A stretch of DNA of 64,000 bases. Origin: Betaproteobacteria bacterium (GTDB lineage Bacteria; Pseudomonadota; Gammaproteobacteria; Burkholderiales; SG8-39). Below are positions 24,806-33,170 of this stretch, piece by piece (the first letter of the stretch is position 1; every line of letters starts with the position of its first letter). The notes below the pieces were generated by a model. The model was not told the DNA's origin. It saw only the letters and a list, made by a program, of their open reading frames with translations, and made no database searches. Where the stretch lies: contig JADJPT010000019.1 of assembly GCA_016713125.1 (NCBI GenBank), forward strand, positions 19,776-83,775, read 5' to 3'. The position numbers and the translations under genes are program-made.

Positions 24806-24823
24806 CGCGCCGCTTACGGCGCG
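24806..24823. other. Short hairpin immediately upstream of darT
   Basis: CGCGCCG and CGGCGCG form a perfect 7-bp stem around CTTA, lying 5 bp before the furthest upstream possible start of darT. It could restrict toxin translation or be an operator. The rest of the 24784-25150 stretch (about 350 bp) holds no gene that I can support; a small overlapping frame there was rejected. Confidence 0.35.
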
Positions 24824-25150
24824 TATGGTGGGGCAATGGACTAAATTTCCAAAGAGCCCATCGGAAAGAAGGCCAACGTATAGTGCTGCCGTAACAATAA
24901 AAAAGAAACGCATCGGCACCTTGATCTCCAGATACAGCACAAGCAGCAAATGCAAGCACAAGTGTAGGGAGAGTTTCTAGTCAAATAGCCGGCAGTCTAT
25001 GGCTGCAAGTACCGCAAACGACATCCAGGAAGCAGAATGGCGGCAGCAATAAATCGAAGTTCAGTGGCCAATCACTTCATGTGACGCCGTTGGCTACTGA
25101 GGTAGCCGCTTCCCCTATTCATCTTGCGTGGCAACTAGCGCTTTAGAAAT

Positions 25151-25435
25151 TTAACGCCAAAGTTTGGTCACAGGGAGTTCACGGAGAATGCGCGACAGTT
25201 CTCCCTCAGTGACCTGAATCGACTCCGTCATGCCGAATCCACCCAAAAGTGACCGCTTCGTAGCGCCGATAGTGCTTTCAATCGGTGTCTTCGATTGAGT
25301 GAGAGAGAGGCACGCGGTTGTAGTGACTGTATGTCCCTCGCCACGAAGGATAGCTCCGCCGAAGAATCCACGACATTGAATACCCGCCACGAACTTTGCA
25401 AACGCCGCTTCGCTGAACTGTTGCTCCTTCCTCAT
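25151..25435 (-). CDS. Hypothetical protein, possibly a remnant
   Basis: This is a 94-residue open frame that I do not recognise. It has no obvious membrane helix or signal; a glycine-rich FFGGAILRGEG stretch lies near residue 25. Its ATG overlaps the stop of the broken gene immediately upstream (ATGA), which suggests that the two were once one translational unit or one longer gene. Codon use is AT-rich like the surrounding island. It may be a real small gene or the tail of a decayed one. Confidence 0.4.
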   Translation of the reverse strand: MRKEQQFSEAAFAKFVAGIQCRGFFGGAILRGEGHTVTTTACLSLTQSKTPIESTIGATKRSLLGGFGMTESIQVTEGELSRILRELPVTKLWR

Positions 25436-25593
25436 CTCAGTTCGGCCTCTGCGACCCTGCCATGAAATGTTTCTACTTCGTTTGATCTAGCCTTCTCCCT
25501 AGCTCTATCAAAAGCGTCAAGCATCTCCTTCCGAGCGGTCAGAAACTGCTTCTATCCTTGCGTAGGAAACTCGATCATGAGTTTATCGACCAT
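25432..25593 (-). pseudogene. Broken gene fragment, possibly DUF6602-like
   Basis: On the minus strand a frame starts MVDKLMIEFPTQG, meets an in-frame TAG at 25552-25554, and continues in the same frame as KQFLTARKEMLDAFDRA, then EVETFHGRVAEAELR to a TGA that overlaps the next ATG. The helix with EVETxHGxVAEAExR recalls the N-terminus of DUF6602-type proteins found in defence-rich islands, but I am only moderately sure. The protein is clearly truncated. The sequence from 25594 to 25737 has no further gene. Confidence 0.4.
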
Positions 25594-25737
25594 CGATGAG
25601 CGCACTTAACTTATGAACTTACCGGAAGCAACCGGGATGTCGCTTAGGCCACAAGGATGATGATGACACTGGCCGTCTCGCTGCCTAAGCGCCTTACTGG
25701 TAGGTACCATTCCAGCGAAAGTTCAGAGCTCATACGC

Positions 25738-26643
25738 TTAGGCGGCCGAATTCAGATCGTTGAGCGGTGAATCTGATTTGTAAGGGACCTTCCCAGCCGG
25801 AACATGTTTGGCCGCCGACTCTAGGTGAACATCTTGGTCATCAAAGAAGATGTGCGCTCGAAAAGCCTTAAGCACCTTGGCCTTCTCGAGCCCACCAAGG
25901 AAGAATATCTCGTTCACATACACGCCCCAGTGGCGGAGCGTTTTGATGACTCGCAGCTCGGCAGGGGCATTGCGTGCAGTAACGATTGCCAGGTGCACAG
26001 GAGAGAGTTCAACGCTGAAGGGCAAGCGACTCTGGAGCTTTGCCAGTTTCCGGAGGAATTGAGCGTACGGCCCCTCTTGCATCGGAGTATCTTGATTCGC
26101 GTCCTCAGTCTTGTGGAAGCTGCTGAGGCCTTCAGCTTTGTAGACGATCTCACTGCTTTCGCCAAAAAGCACAGCATCACCATCGAACGCGATACGCACC
26201 TGTCCTTCGGGGATAGTCGACATGTCGCTGGGCGGTGACTTGACGATTGCCGTGGCACAGTTCCCTGCGTCACCGACGCGCTGCGCGTCCTTAGGGTTGG
26301 TCGTAAGAAAGAGGTCGACGTCGTAGGCCTCTAGGTAGGGAACTACGGACTCGCCACCAGTAAATGCGTGTCGCGATATCGCTAGCTCGCGGGACCGGAT
26401 GTTGTTGAACACGCGAACGCCTGTCTCTGGGCTATTCCGAGACATTACGACGACTTCAACCAGCGGTGATTCATCGTCCTTTCGATGCTGGTTGAGCGCC
26501 AGCAATGCACGAACAAGCGGCATGCCTGTCCCGTCTCGAAGGGGTTCATTCTCATGTGCAAGTGCATATGCGCGGTACTCGGCGATGGCCGTTTGGGGAT
26601 CGCTCTGAAATTTGGATTGAAACGCCGAGTCTGACTCGGTCAT
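25738..26643 (-). CDS. Cytosolic 5'-nucleotidase (NT5C1-like, HAD-related)
   Basis: This 301-residue protein resembles cytosolic 5'-nucleotidase I, which dephosphorylates nucleoside monophosphates such as AMP. Characteristic segments are LVEVVVMSRNSPETGVRVFN near residue 58, ISRHAFTGGE (about 84), the acidic RIAFDGDAVLF (about 142), LAIVTARNAP and the C-terminal HIFFDDQDVHLE, which fit a HAD-like active site. The ATG at 26643 gives the conserved N-terminus. It lies in the AT-richer island beside a toxin-antitoxin pair; a role in nucleotide depletion for defence is conceivable, but there is no direct sign. Confidence 0.78.
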   Translation of the reverse strand: MTESDSAFQSKFQSDPQTAIAEYRAYALAHENEPLRDGTGMPLVRALLALNQHRKDDESPLVEVVVMSRNSPETGVRVFNNIRSRELAISRHAFTGGESVVPYLEAYDVDLFLTTNPKDAQRVGDAGNCATAIVKSPPSDMSTIPEGQVRIAFDGDAVLFGESSEIVYKAEGLSSFHKTEDANQDTPMQEGPYAQFLRKLAKLQSRLPFSVELSPVHLAIVTARNAPAELRVIKTLRHWGVYVNEIFFLGGLEKAKVLKAFRAHIFFDDQDVHLESAAKHVPAGKVPYKSDSPLNDLNSAA

Positions 26644-27089
26644 GTCAAAGAGCGCAGTCAAGCGACGCCGACGACAAGGGTGTTGGAGAGATCGAGCGGC
26701 ATATGTTGACTCGCAGCCTGTCGAACCTAACGTAATGCTATACAGCAGATTCGCTGCATAACCCGGACCGGTGTGCCTTAATCTTGAGACTCTGAGGTAA
26801 ATACATACAGTTGATTCAATAGGTTGCGCGATCTTACCGTATGAGATCACAGCATTTACACTCCATGAATACCGACATTGCCCTAGAGGACGCCCTGCCA
26901 ACAATCTTGAAAACTAGCTAAAGAGCCCCTAGACCGACCCTGAGACAGCATACGAACAGGAAAGGTTGATGTCCATGGGGCGAACGCTTTGTTGCGCAGC
27001 AGCGCATCACACGCGCGTGAGGGGCTCTCCGGGCATGGCCAGGAACAGCCGCAAAGCGGATGCAAAGCCCAGAACACCAAATCGGTCTT

Positions 27090-27333
27090 CTGTCCAATCC
27101 TCCAAAGCACTCCCGAAGGGCCGTGCAGGCAGAAAACCCGCATGTGCCAGGGCTGCGCCTCGACCGCGCAGCAGCGCACCCCGTACCGTTCCACCACGCC
27201 GCTGGGCTGCACATGGTTCCACCATGCGTCCACGCCCTCGACGAGGATGTGCATCATGAGGTTCTCGGCCAGCCCCTAGGCGCAACAGGCAGTAATCCTG
27301 CAGCAGGAAGCGCACCTGCCTGAAGTGAGTCAC
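27090..27333 (-). pseudogene. Degraded VOC-family (glyoxalase-like) gene
   Basis: On the minus strand the first frame gives RFLLQDYCLLRLG and a second frame continues NLMMHILVEGVDAWWNHVQ, ERYGVRCCAVEAQPWHMRVF and GPSGVLWRIGQ. Intact relatives of the VOC family show the same order in a single frame. A frameshift lies near 27270, and several expected residues are altered (for example CCAVE where SPPED is common), so this looks like true decay and not only a base-calling indel. It marks the right edge of the AT-richer island. Nothing supportable is seen in 26644-27089. Confidence 0.65.
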
Positions 27334-27354
27334 GCCTCAAGAACCGGCAGAGCC

Positions 27355-28657
27355 TTACTTCATCAACCCCGGCAAAAACAGCACGATCTGCGGCACCAGC
27401 ACCACCACCGCCAGGCGGATCACGTCGGCGATGGCGAAGGGGGTGATCCAGCGCCACAGCACGGGCAGCGGGGTCTTGAGCATGGACTGCACCACGAACA
27501 GGTTCATGCCCACCGGCGGGCTGATCAGGCCCAGCTCGACCACCATGACGATGACGATGCCGAACCAGATCGGGTCGAAGCCCAGGCCCACCACCAGCGG
27601 GAAGAAGATCGGCACCGTGAGCAGGATCATCGAGAGTTCCTCGAAGAAGGTGCCGAGCACGATGTAGAGCAGCAGGATCATCGTGATCACCAGCAGCGGC
27701 TGCACGCCGAAGGCGGTGACCGCCTCGCCCGGCGCGTTGGGCAGGCCGGCGGAGTTCATGAACTGCGAGAACATCAGCGCGCCGATCAGGATGGCGAACA
27801 GCGCGCCGGTGGTGCGCGCGGTCTCGATCGCGCATTCCATCAGCGAGGCCCAGGTGAGGCTGCGGCGCCACAGCGCGAAACCGAAGGCGCCCGAGGCGCC
27901 GATCGCGCCGCCCTCGGTGGCCGTGAAAGCGCCGAAGTACAGCCCGCCCATCACCAGCAGGAACAGGGCCAGCACCGGCCAGACGTGGGCGAAGGATTTC
28001 AAAGCCAGCGCCAGCGGCACCTTGTCGCCGCGCGGGCCGGCGGCGGGGTTCTTCCAGACGATGATCTGGATGGTCAGCGCGTACAGCAGGATGGCCAGCA
28101 CGCCGGGGATCAACCCGGCGATGAACAGCTTGGCCACGTCGGTGCCGGTCATCACGCCGTAGATCACCATGATCACCGAGGGCGGGATCAGGATGCCCAG
28201 CGTTCCGCCGGCGCAGATCGAGGCCGCCGCCAGGCCCTCGTGGTAGCCGTAGCGGCGCATCGAGGGCGCGGCGATGCGCGAGAAGGTGGCCGCGGTGGCC
28301 ACCGAGGAACCGCACACCGCAGCGAAGCCGCCGCAGGCGATGATGGTGGCCATGGCCAGGCCGCCGCGCCGGTGGCCGATCAGCGCGTTGCACGAGTCGT
28401 AGAGGTCCGCGGCGATGCCCGGAGCGCGCGACGAAGGCGCCCATCAGGATGAACATCGGCACCACCGAGAGCTCGTAGCTGGTGGTCTGCGACATCGGGA
28501 TCTGGCCGAGCAGGCCCAGCGCCGGGTCCACGCCCAGCACCGCGACGATGCCGCCCACGCCGACGATCAGCATGGCGAAGGCGATCGGCACGCCGGCCAG
28601 CAGCAGCAGGGTCAGCGCGCCGAAGCCGCCCAGCGCGTACCACCAGGTCATCGCCAT
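27355..28657 (-). CDS. dctM: TRAP transporter large permease, DctM family (frameshifted)
   Basis: This is the large membrane subunit of a tripartite ATP-independent periplasmic transporter. It starts MAMTWWYALGGFGALTLLLL, reaches VPMFILMGAFVARSG, then breaks at 28418-28420 where GGG replaces an expected GG. After the break it continues IAADLYDSCNALIGHRRGGL, ATIIACGGFAAVCGSSVATA and GGTLGILIPPSVIMVIYGVM, all signatures of DctM. About eleven hydrophobic helices are present and total length is about 430 residues, normal for the family. It is downstream of dctQ and dctP. The frame break is in a G run and is probably an error in the sequence. Confidence 0.88.
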
Positions 28658-28664
28658 GCGGGGC

Positions 28665-29165
28665 TCACAGCGCCGTCCCCTGCGGGCCTTCGCCGGCGAA
28701 GGTTTCCTCGGGCGCGCGCGCATCGCGCCAGGCGCAGTAGGCGAACACGCACACCGCCACCACGCACAGCACGGCCATCGCGTACGCGACGTAGCCGCGC
28801 GGCACGCCCAGCACCAGCGTGGTCTCGCGGCTGTCGAGCAGCGCCCCGCCGCGTACCCAGATGCGCCAGCCCAGCACCGCCACGGCCAGCGCGCAGACCA
28901 GGTCGCCGGCCACGCGCTGCCAGCGGCGCGCCCAGCGCGGCACCTTCGATTCGAGCAGGTCCACGGTGATGTGCTCGCGGCGGATCGCGGCCAGCGACAT
29001 GCCGCCGAAGATCACCATCGCCATGCTGATCTCGGTCATCTCGAACGCGCCCTTGAGCGGCGCATTGAGGAAGTAGCGCAGCGCCACGTCGACGGTGGTC
29101 ACCCCCATCATGAACAGGACGAGGGCGCCGCAGGCCGCGGCGAACAGGTGGCCGAGCTTGTTCAT
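28665..29165 (-). CDS. dctQ: TRAP transporter small permease, DctQ family
   Basis: This is the four-helix small membrane subunit of the TRAP transporter, 166 residues from the ATG at 29165. It begins NKLGHLFAAACGALVLFMMG, then VDVALRYFLNAPLKGAFEMT and the family motif EISMAMVIFGGMSLAAIRRE near residue 46. It lies between a terminator-like hairpin after dctP and dctM, which begins 7 bp after its stop. It forms the QM membrane complex with dctM. Confidence 0.9.
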   Translation of the reverse strand: MNKLGHLFAAACGALVLFMMGVTTVDVALRYFLNAPLKGAFEMTEISMAMVIFGGMSLAAIRREHITVDLLESKVPRWARRWQRVAGDLVCALAVAVLGWRIWVRGGALLDSRETTLVLGVPRGYVAYAMAVLCVVAVCVFAYCAWRDARAPEETFAGEGPQGTAL

Positions 29166-29166
29166 C

Positions 29167-29194
29167 AAAAAAGAACACCCGCCGCAGCGGGTGT
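29167..29194 (-). terminator. Intrinsic terminator or attenuator between dctP and dctQM
   Basis: On the minus strand ACACCCGC and GCGGGTGT form an 8-bp stem around a 4-base loop, followed, with TTC between, by six T residues (29172-29167). It lies 20 bp after the dctP stop and just before dctQ. Partial termination here would give more binding protein than membrane subunits. Confidence 0.7.
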
Positions 29195-29214
29195 CCCGTT
29201 CTGTCGCGTGGCGC

Positions 29215-30279
29215 TCAGACCACGTTGACGCGCTTGGCCGCGGCGTAGCGCGCGGCCATGTCGTCGGCGTACTTCATGATCTCGGCGCCCGGCAGGCCCT
29301 TCTCCTTGGCCTTGGCCAGCCAGTCGTCGTCCAGGCTCTTCAGCGCGGCCTTGATCTTGGCCGTGTCGGTGGCCGGCAGCGAGGAGAAGCGCACGCCGGC
29401 CTTCTCCAGCGCGGCGCGGCCCAGGTTGTCACCCGAGGTCCAGGCCCAGGCGGCGTTCAGCGCCATGGCCATGCCGCCGTGCTTCTCGATCGCGGCCTTG
29501 GCCTTGGGGTGCAGCGAGTCCCACTTCTTCTGGTTGAAGCCCAGCCAGAAGGTGTCGGTGTAGATCAGGCCGCCGGGGATCTTGATCGCGCTCTTGATCG
29601 CCGGGGTGATCTTGAAGAACTCGATCGACTCCATGGGGAAGGTGATGCCGTCGGCCACGCCGGACATCATCGCCTGCTGCGCCTCGGTGGGCGGCAGCTG
29701 CACGGGCGTGCCGCCCAGCGCCTGGATGATGCGCCCGGTGATCGCCGAGCCGACGCGGATCTTCTTGCCCTTCAGGTCGTCGATGGTCTTGAGCGGCTCG
29801 CCGCGCATGAAGATCGACGGCTCGGAGTGCACCCACAGCCCGGCGATGTGCACGCCCTTGTGCTCGTTGTAGCGCGCGCCGTAGCGCTGGAAGGTCGACC
29901 AGGCGGCGGCCGAACCGGCCCACGGGTCCGGCGTCTGGAACGGCAGGCCCATCACCTCGGTCATCAGGAAGCGGCCCGGGTTGTGGCCCAGCACGCCGTA
30001 GCCGACGTCGATCGCGCCGTTGGCGCAGAAGTCGTAGTACTCGGGCGGGCGGCCGATCGAGGCGCTCATGATGTCGAACTTCACCGTGCCCTCGCTGTCG
30101 GCTTCCACGGCCTGCGCCCAGGGGCGCACGATGCCGGAGACGATCAGGTGGTGCTGGGGCAGCCAGCTGCCCACGCGCAGCGTGACAGCCTGCGCCTGCG
30201 CGGTCTTGGAGGTGACGATCGCCGGGCCGGCAACGGCGGCGGCAGCGGCGGTCTGGAGGAATTTGCGGCGCGTGGTCAT
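29215..30279 (-). CDS. dctP: TRAP transporter periplasmic solute-binding protein, DctP family
   Basis: This is a 354-residue periplasmic receptor for a carboxylate substrate. The N-terminus MTTRRKFLQTAAAAAVAGPA is a twin-arginine-type signal, with cleavage probable after AQAQ at about residue 31. The mature protein begins VTLRVGSWLPQHHLI, has EPLKTIDDLKGKKIRVGSAI, the DctP arginine site, and LPPTEAQQAMMSGVADGITF. It heads the dctPQM unit, and the sugar-acid dehydratase and dehydrogenase genes lie just upstream on the same strand, so a sugar acid or hydroxy acid is the likely ligand. Confidence 0.92.
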   Translation of the reverse strand: MTTRRKFLQTAAAAAVAGPAIVTSKTAQAQAVTLRVGSWLPQHHLIVSGIVRPWAQAVEADSEGTVKFDIMSASIGRPPEYYDFCANGAIDVGYGVLGHNPGRFLMTEVMGLPFQTPDPWAGSAAAWSTFQRYGARYNEHKGVHIAGLWVHSEPSIFMRGEPLKTIDDLKGKKIRVGSAITGRIIQALGGTPVQLPPTEAQQAMMSGVADGITFPMESIEFFKITPAIKSAIKIPGGLIYTDTFWLGFNQKKWDSLHPKAKAAIEKHGGMAMALNAAWAWTSGDNLGRAALEKAGVRFSSLPATDTAKIKAALKSLDDDWLAKAKEKGLPGAEIMKYADDMAARYAAAKRVNVV

Positions 30280-30353
30280 ACGGTTTCCTTGCGACGGTAG
30301 GGGGATCAGGAGCGGGATTTTACCTTGCCGGCCGCGTTGCACGCGTTCGGACT

Positions 30354-32081
30354 TCAGCCTTTGGGGGTGCGGCGCTTCGCACCGCCGCTGTGCGTGACCG
30401 CGCCCAGGTTGGCCGGGCCGACCAGCGCGGCGTACTTCTCCAGCGCGCCGTTCAACGGCGCGCGGCGCGGCGCCTTCCAGGCCTTCCTGCGCCGCGCGAA
30501 CTCGGCGGCCGACACTTCGGCGTTCAGCGTGCCCTTGACGGCGTCGATGACGATGCGATCGCCCTCCTTCACCAGCGCCAGCGGGCCGCCGGCGCCGGCT
30601 TCGGGAGAGGCATAGCCGATCATCATGCCGCGCGTGGCGCCCGAGAAGCGCCCGTCGGTGAGCAGCGCCACCGATTCGCCCGCGCCCTGCCCGTACAGCA
30701 GCGCCGTCACGCCCAGCATCTCGCGCATGCCCGGCCCGCCCTTCGGACCCTCGTAGCGGATCACCAGCACGTCGCCCGGCTGGTAGGCGCGCTTCTGCAC
30801 CACGGCGTTGCACGCCTCCTCGGAGTCGAACACGCGCGCGCGACCGGTGAAGCGCAGGTTCTTCAGCCCCGCCACCTTCAGCAGCGCGCCGTCGGGCGCC
30901 AGGTTGCCCTTGAGCACCACGATGCCGCCGCTTTCCATGATCGGCGTCTTGCGCACCACCTCGCCGTCGGCGCCGGGGTGGTCGCGCAGTTCCTGTTCCA
31001 GCGTGGTGCCGAAGATGGTCAGGCAGTCGCCGTGCAGCACGCCGCGCCTGAGCAGCTCGCGCAGCACGTTGTAGACGCCGCCCACGGCGTGCAGGTCCTT
31101 GGCGAGGAAGCGCCCGCCGGGCTTCATGTCGGCGATCAGCGGCGTTCTCTTCGAGATGCGCGCCAGGTCGTCGAGCGAGAAGCGGATGCCCGCCTCGTGC
31201 GCCAGCGCCGGGATGTGCAGGCCGGCGTTGGTCGAGCCGCCGGTGGCCGCCACCGCGGCGCAGGCGTTCTCCAGGCTCTTCTTCGTGACCAGGTCGCGCG
31301 GCAGCGGCCCGCCGTTCTTGAGGATATCCATGACCACGCGCCCGGCCTCGCGCGCGATGCCCGGGCGCTCGCGCGCCATGGCCGGCGTGGTCGACGACCC
31401 GGGCAGCGCCAGGCCGAGGGTCTCGGACACCATGCCCATGGTGTTGGCGGTGAACTGGCCCGGGCAGGCGCACAGCCCGGGCAGGCAGACGTGCTCGAGC
31501 TCGTCGAGCTCCTGCGCCGTCATGGTGCCGGCCATCACCCCGCCGACCGCCTCGTAAGTGTCGAGCACGGTGACGTCGCGCCCGCGCCAGCGGCCCGGCA
31601 GCGCGGCGCCGCCGTAGACGAACACCGCGGGCAGGTTCAGCCGCACCATGGCCATCATCATGCCGGGCAGGGTCTTGTCGCAGCCGGCGAAGGTCACCAG
31701 CCCGTCGTAGGCGTGGCCGCGGCACACCGCCTCCACGCCGTCGGCGATCAGCTCGCGCGAGGGCAGCGAATAGCGCATGCCGCCGTGGTTCATCGACATC
31801 GAGTCGGCCACCGAGATCGAGGCGAAATCGAAGGGCACGCCGCCCGAGGCGCGCACCGCCTCGCAGGCCGCCTGGGCCTGCGCGCCCAGCATCGCGTTGC
31901 AGGGCGTGACGCGCCCGTCGGTGCTGGCCACGCCGATGAAGGGCTTGGCGATGTCGGCGTCGGTCAGGCCCAGGCCGCGCAGGAAGGCGCGGTGCGGTGC
32001 GCGGTCCAGGCCATCGGTGGTGATGCGCGAAGGCAGGATGGGGATGGTCTTGCGCGAGGTCTTCTTCTTGGGCGTGGCCAT
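30354..32081 (-). CDS. IlvD/Edd-family dehydratase
   Basis: This 575-residue protein belongs to the iron-sulfur dehydratase family that includes dihydroxy-acid dehydratase IlvD, phosphogluconate dehydratase Edd and sugar-acid dehydratases. Cluster cysteines are in RVTPCNAMLG, FAGCDKTLPGMM and LCACPGQFTANTMGM. The family signatures VATGGSTN-like AATGGSTNAGLHIPALAHEA and LTDGRFSGATRGMMIGYASP are present. The context of a TRAP transporter and a DenD-like dehydrogenase argues for a sugar acid or C4-acid substrate rather than branched-chain amino-acid synthesis. It is 12 bp downstream of the dehydrogenase on the same strand. Confidence 0.9.
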   Translation of the reverse strand: MATPKKKTSRKTIPILPSRITTDGLDRAPHRAFLRGLGLTDADIAKPFIGVASTDGRVTPCNAMLGAQAQAACEAVRASGGVPFDFASISVADSMSMNHGGMRYSLPSRELIADGVEAVCRGHAYDGLVTFAGCDKTLPGMMMAMVRLNLPAVFVYGGAALPGRWRGRDVTVLDTYEAVGGVMAGTMTAQELDELEHVCLPGLCACPGQFTANTMGMVSETLGLALPGSSTTPAMARERPGIAREAGRVVMDILKNGGPLPRDLVTKKSLENACAAVAATGGSTNAGLHIPALAHEAGIRFSLDDLARISKRTPLIADMKPGGRFLAKDLHAVGGVYNVLRELLRRGVLHGDCLTIFGTTLEQELRDHPGADGEVVRKTPIMESGGIVVLKGNLAPDGALLKVAGLKNLRFTGRARVFDSEEACNAVVQKRAYQPGDVLVIRYEGPKGGPGMREMLGVTALLYGQGAGESVALLTDGRFSGATRGMMIGYASPEAGAGGPLALVKEGDRIVIDAVKGTLNAEVSAAEFARRRKAWKAPRRAPLNGALEKYAALVGPANLGAVTHSGGAKRRTPKG

Positions 32082-32093
32082 TTTCAGTCCAGA

Positions 32094-33059
32094 TCAGTCC
32101 AGAGTGGCGATATATTCGGCGACGATCTCGTCGACCGAGGCGTTATGCGGAAAGCCCAGCGCGGCGGCGCGCGCCGAGAACGTGGATTGGGCGACGGCGT
32201 CCATCACCGGCTGGATGGCCGGGTCGGGTTCGAAGCGCACGCGGCCCAGGCGGCGCGCGGGCGCCAGCGCGGCGGCCTGGCGCTGCACTGCGGCCCACAT
32301 TTCGGCGCCGCTCACCGGGATGCCGGTCAGCAGCACCGTGCGGTCCAGCCCGAGCGCCGGCGTGGGCAGGTCGAAGGCGTGCAGCAGCGCGGCCACCACC
32401 CTGCCCACCGAGATGCAGGCCATGCCGGTGGCTTCGCGCACCGGGCAGACGTAGTCGCGCCCGGCCAGGGGCTCGCGCGCCAGCGCGCTGGTCCAGCCCG
32501 AGAGCGCGGTGTTGGCCGAGCCGCCGCGCACCATCACCGTGGGCAGGCGCAGGCTGCGGCCGTCGACGTAGCCGCGCCGCGTCATGTCGTTGATCAGCAC
32601 CTCGCACATCAGCTTCTGCGCGCCGTACGACAGGCGCGGCGCGGGCCGCGTGTCGTCGGTGACGTGCAGGCGCTCGTGCGCGGCGATCTGCGCATCGTCG
32701 GCACGGTACACCGCGATCGAGGAGGTGAACACGAAGCGCGGCGCGTTGCCGGCCAGGCGCGCGGCCTCGAGCAGGTCGCGCGTGGCCTCGAAGTTCACCT
32801 TCATGCCCAGTTCGTAGTTCTGCTCCGCGCCGCCGGACACCAGCGAGGCGAGGTGGAAGATCGCGTCGATGCGCGCATCGACCAGCGAGCGCGCCATCGG
32901 CGCATAGGCCAGGTTGCCGCTGAGGTTCTCGACCTTGGGATGCGCGATGGCCGCATCGGCCTGGTCGAAGGCGAGGATGCGCGACACGTCGGCGCGCTGC
33001 GCCAGCGCGCCGACCAGCGCGCGGCCGATGAATCCGGCTGCGCCGGTGACCAGTACGTT
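32094..33059 (-). CDS. NAD-dependent epimerase/dehydratase, DenD-like
   Basis: This 321-residue extended SDR protein begins at a TTG giving the canonical MNVLVTGAAGFIGRALVGAL; an ATG at 33101 would add 14 residues. The NAD motif is GAAGFIG. Segments FHLASLVSGGAEQNYELGMK, YGAQKLMCEVLINDMTRRGY (YxxxK active site) and DGRSLRLPTVMVRGGSAN resemble D-erythronate dehydrogenase (DenD), which oxidises D-erythronate at C2. It heads a strand of dehydratase-dctPQM genes, so the whole set looks like uptake and catabolism of a sugar acid. The DenD assignment is from recalled family features. Confidence 0.8.
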   Translation of the reverse strand, partial: NVLVTGAAGFIGRALVGALAQRADVSRILAFDQADAAIAHPKVENLSGNLAYAPMARSLVDARIDAIFHLASLVSGGAEQNYELGMKVNFEATRDLLEAARLAGNAPRFVFTSSIAVYRADDAQIAAHERLHVTDDTRPAPRLSYGAQKLMCEVLINDMTRRGYVDGRSLRLPTVMVRGGSANTALSGWTSALAREPLAGRDYVCPVREATGMACISVGRVVAALLHAFDLPTPALGLDRTVLLTGIPVSGAEMWAAVQRQAAALAPARRLGRVRFEPDPAIQPVMDAVAQSTFSARAAALGFPHNASVDEIVAEYIATLD

Positions 33060-33170
33060 CAATTCAGACTCCAGGCCGGGGACGGCCCCCGATATCCGCA
33101 AACCCGGGACGCCCCGCGGTTTCGGGATGGGATACTAGCGTCAAACGCGGGCCGCGGCCCGCCTGTGCAC

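Noticed and set aside
24707..24961. Small membrane-like ORF (minus strand) ahead of darT
   Set aside because: It overlaps the start of darT by about 80 bp, has no ribosome site that I can see and no recognisable homologue.
23440..27340. CRISPR array or insertion sequence in the AT-rich island
   Set aside because: No regularly spaced repeats, no transposase and no terminal inverted repeats were found.
30390..33170. Long plus-strand frame upstream of the TPR gene
   Set aside because: It is the shadow of the dehydratase and dehydrogenase on the minus strand; the real TPR protein starts at 33171.
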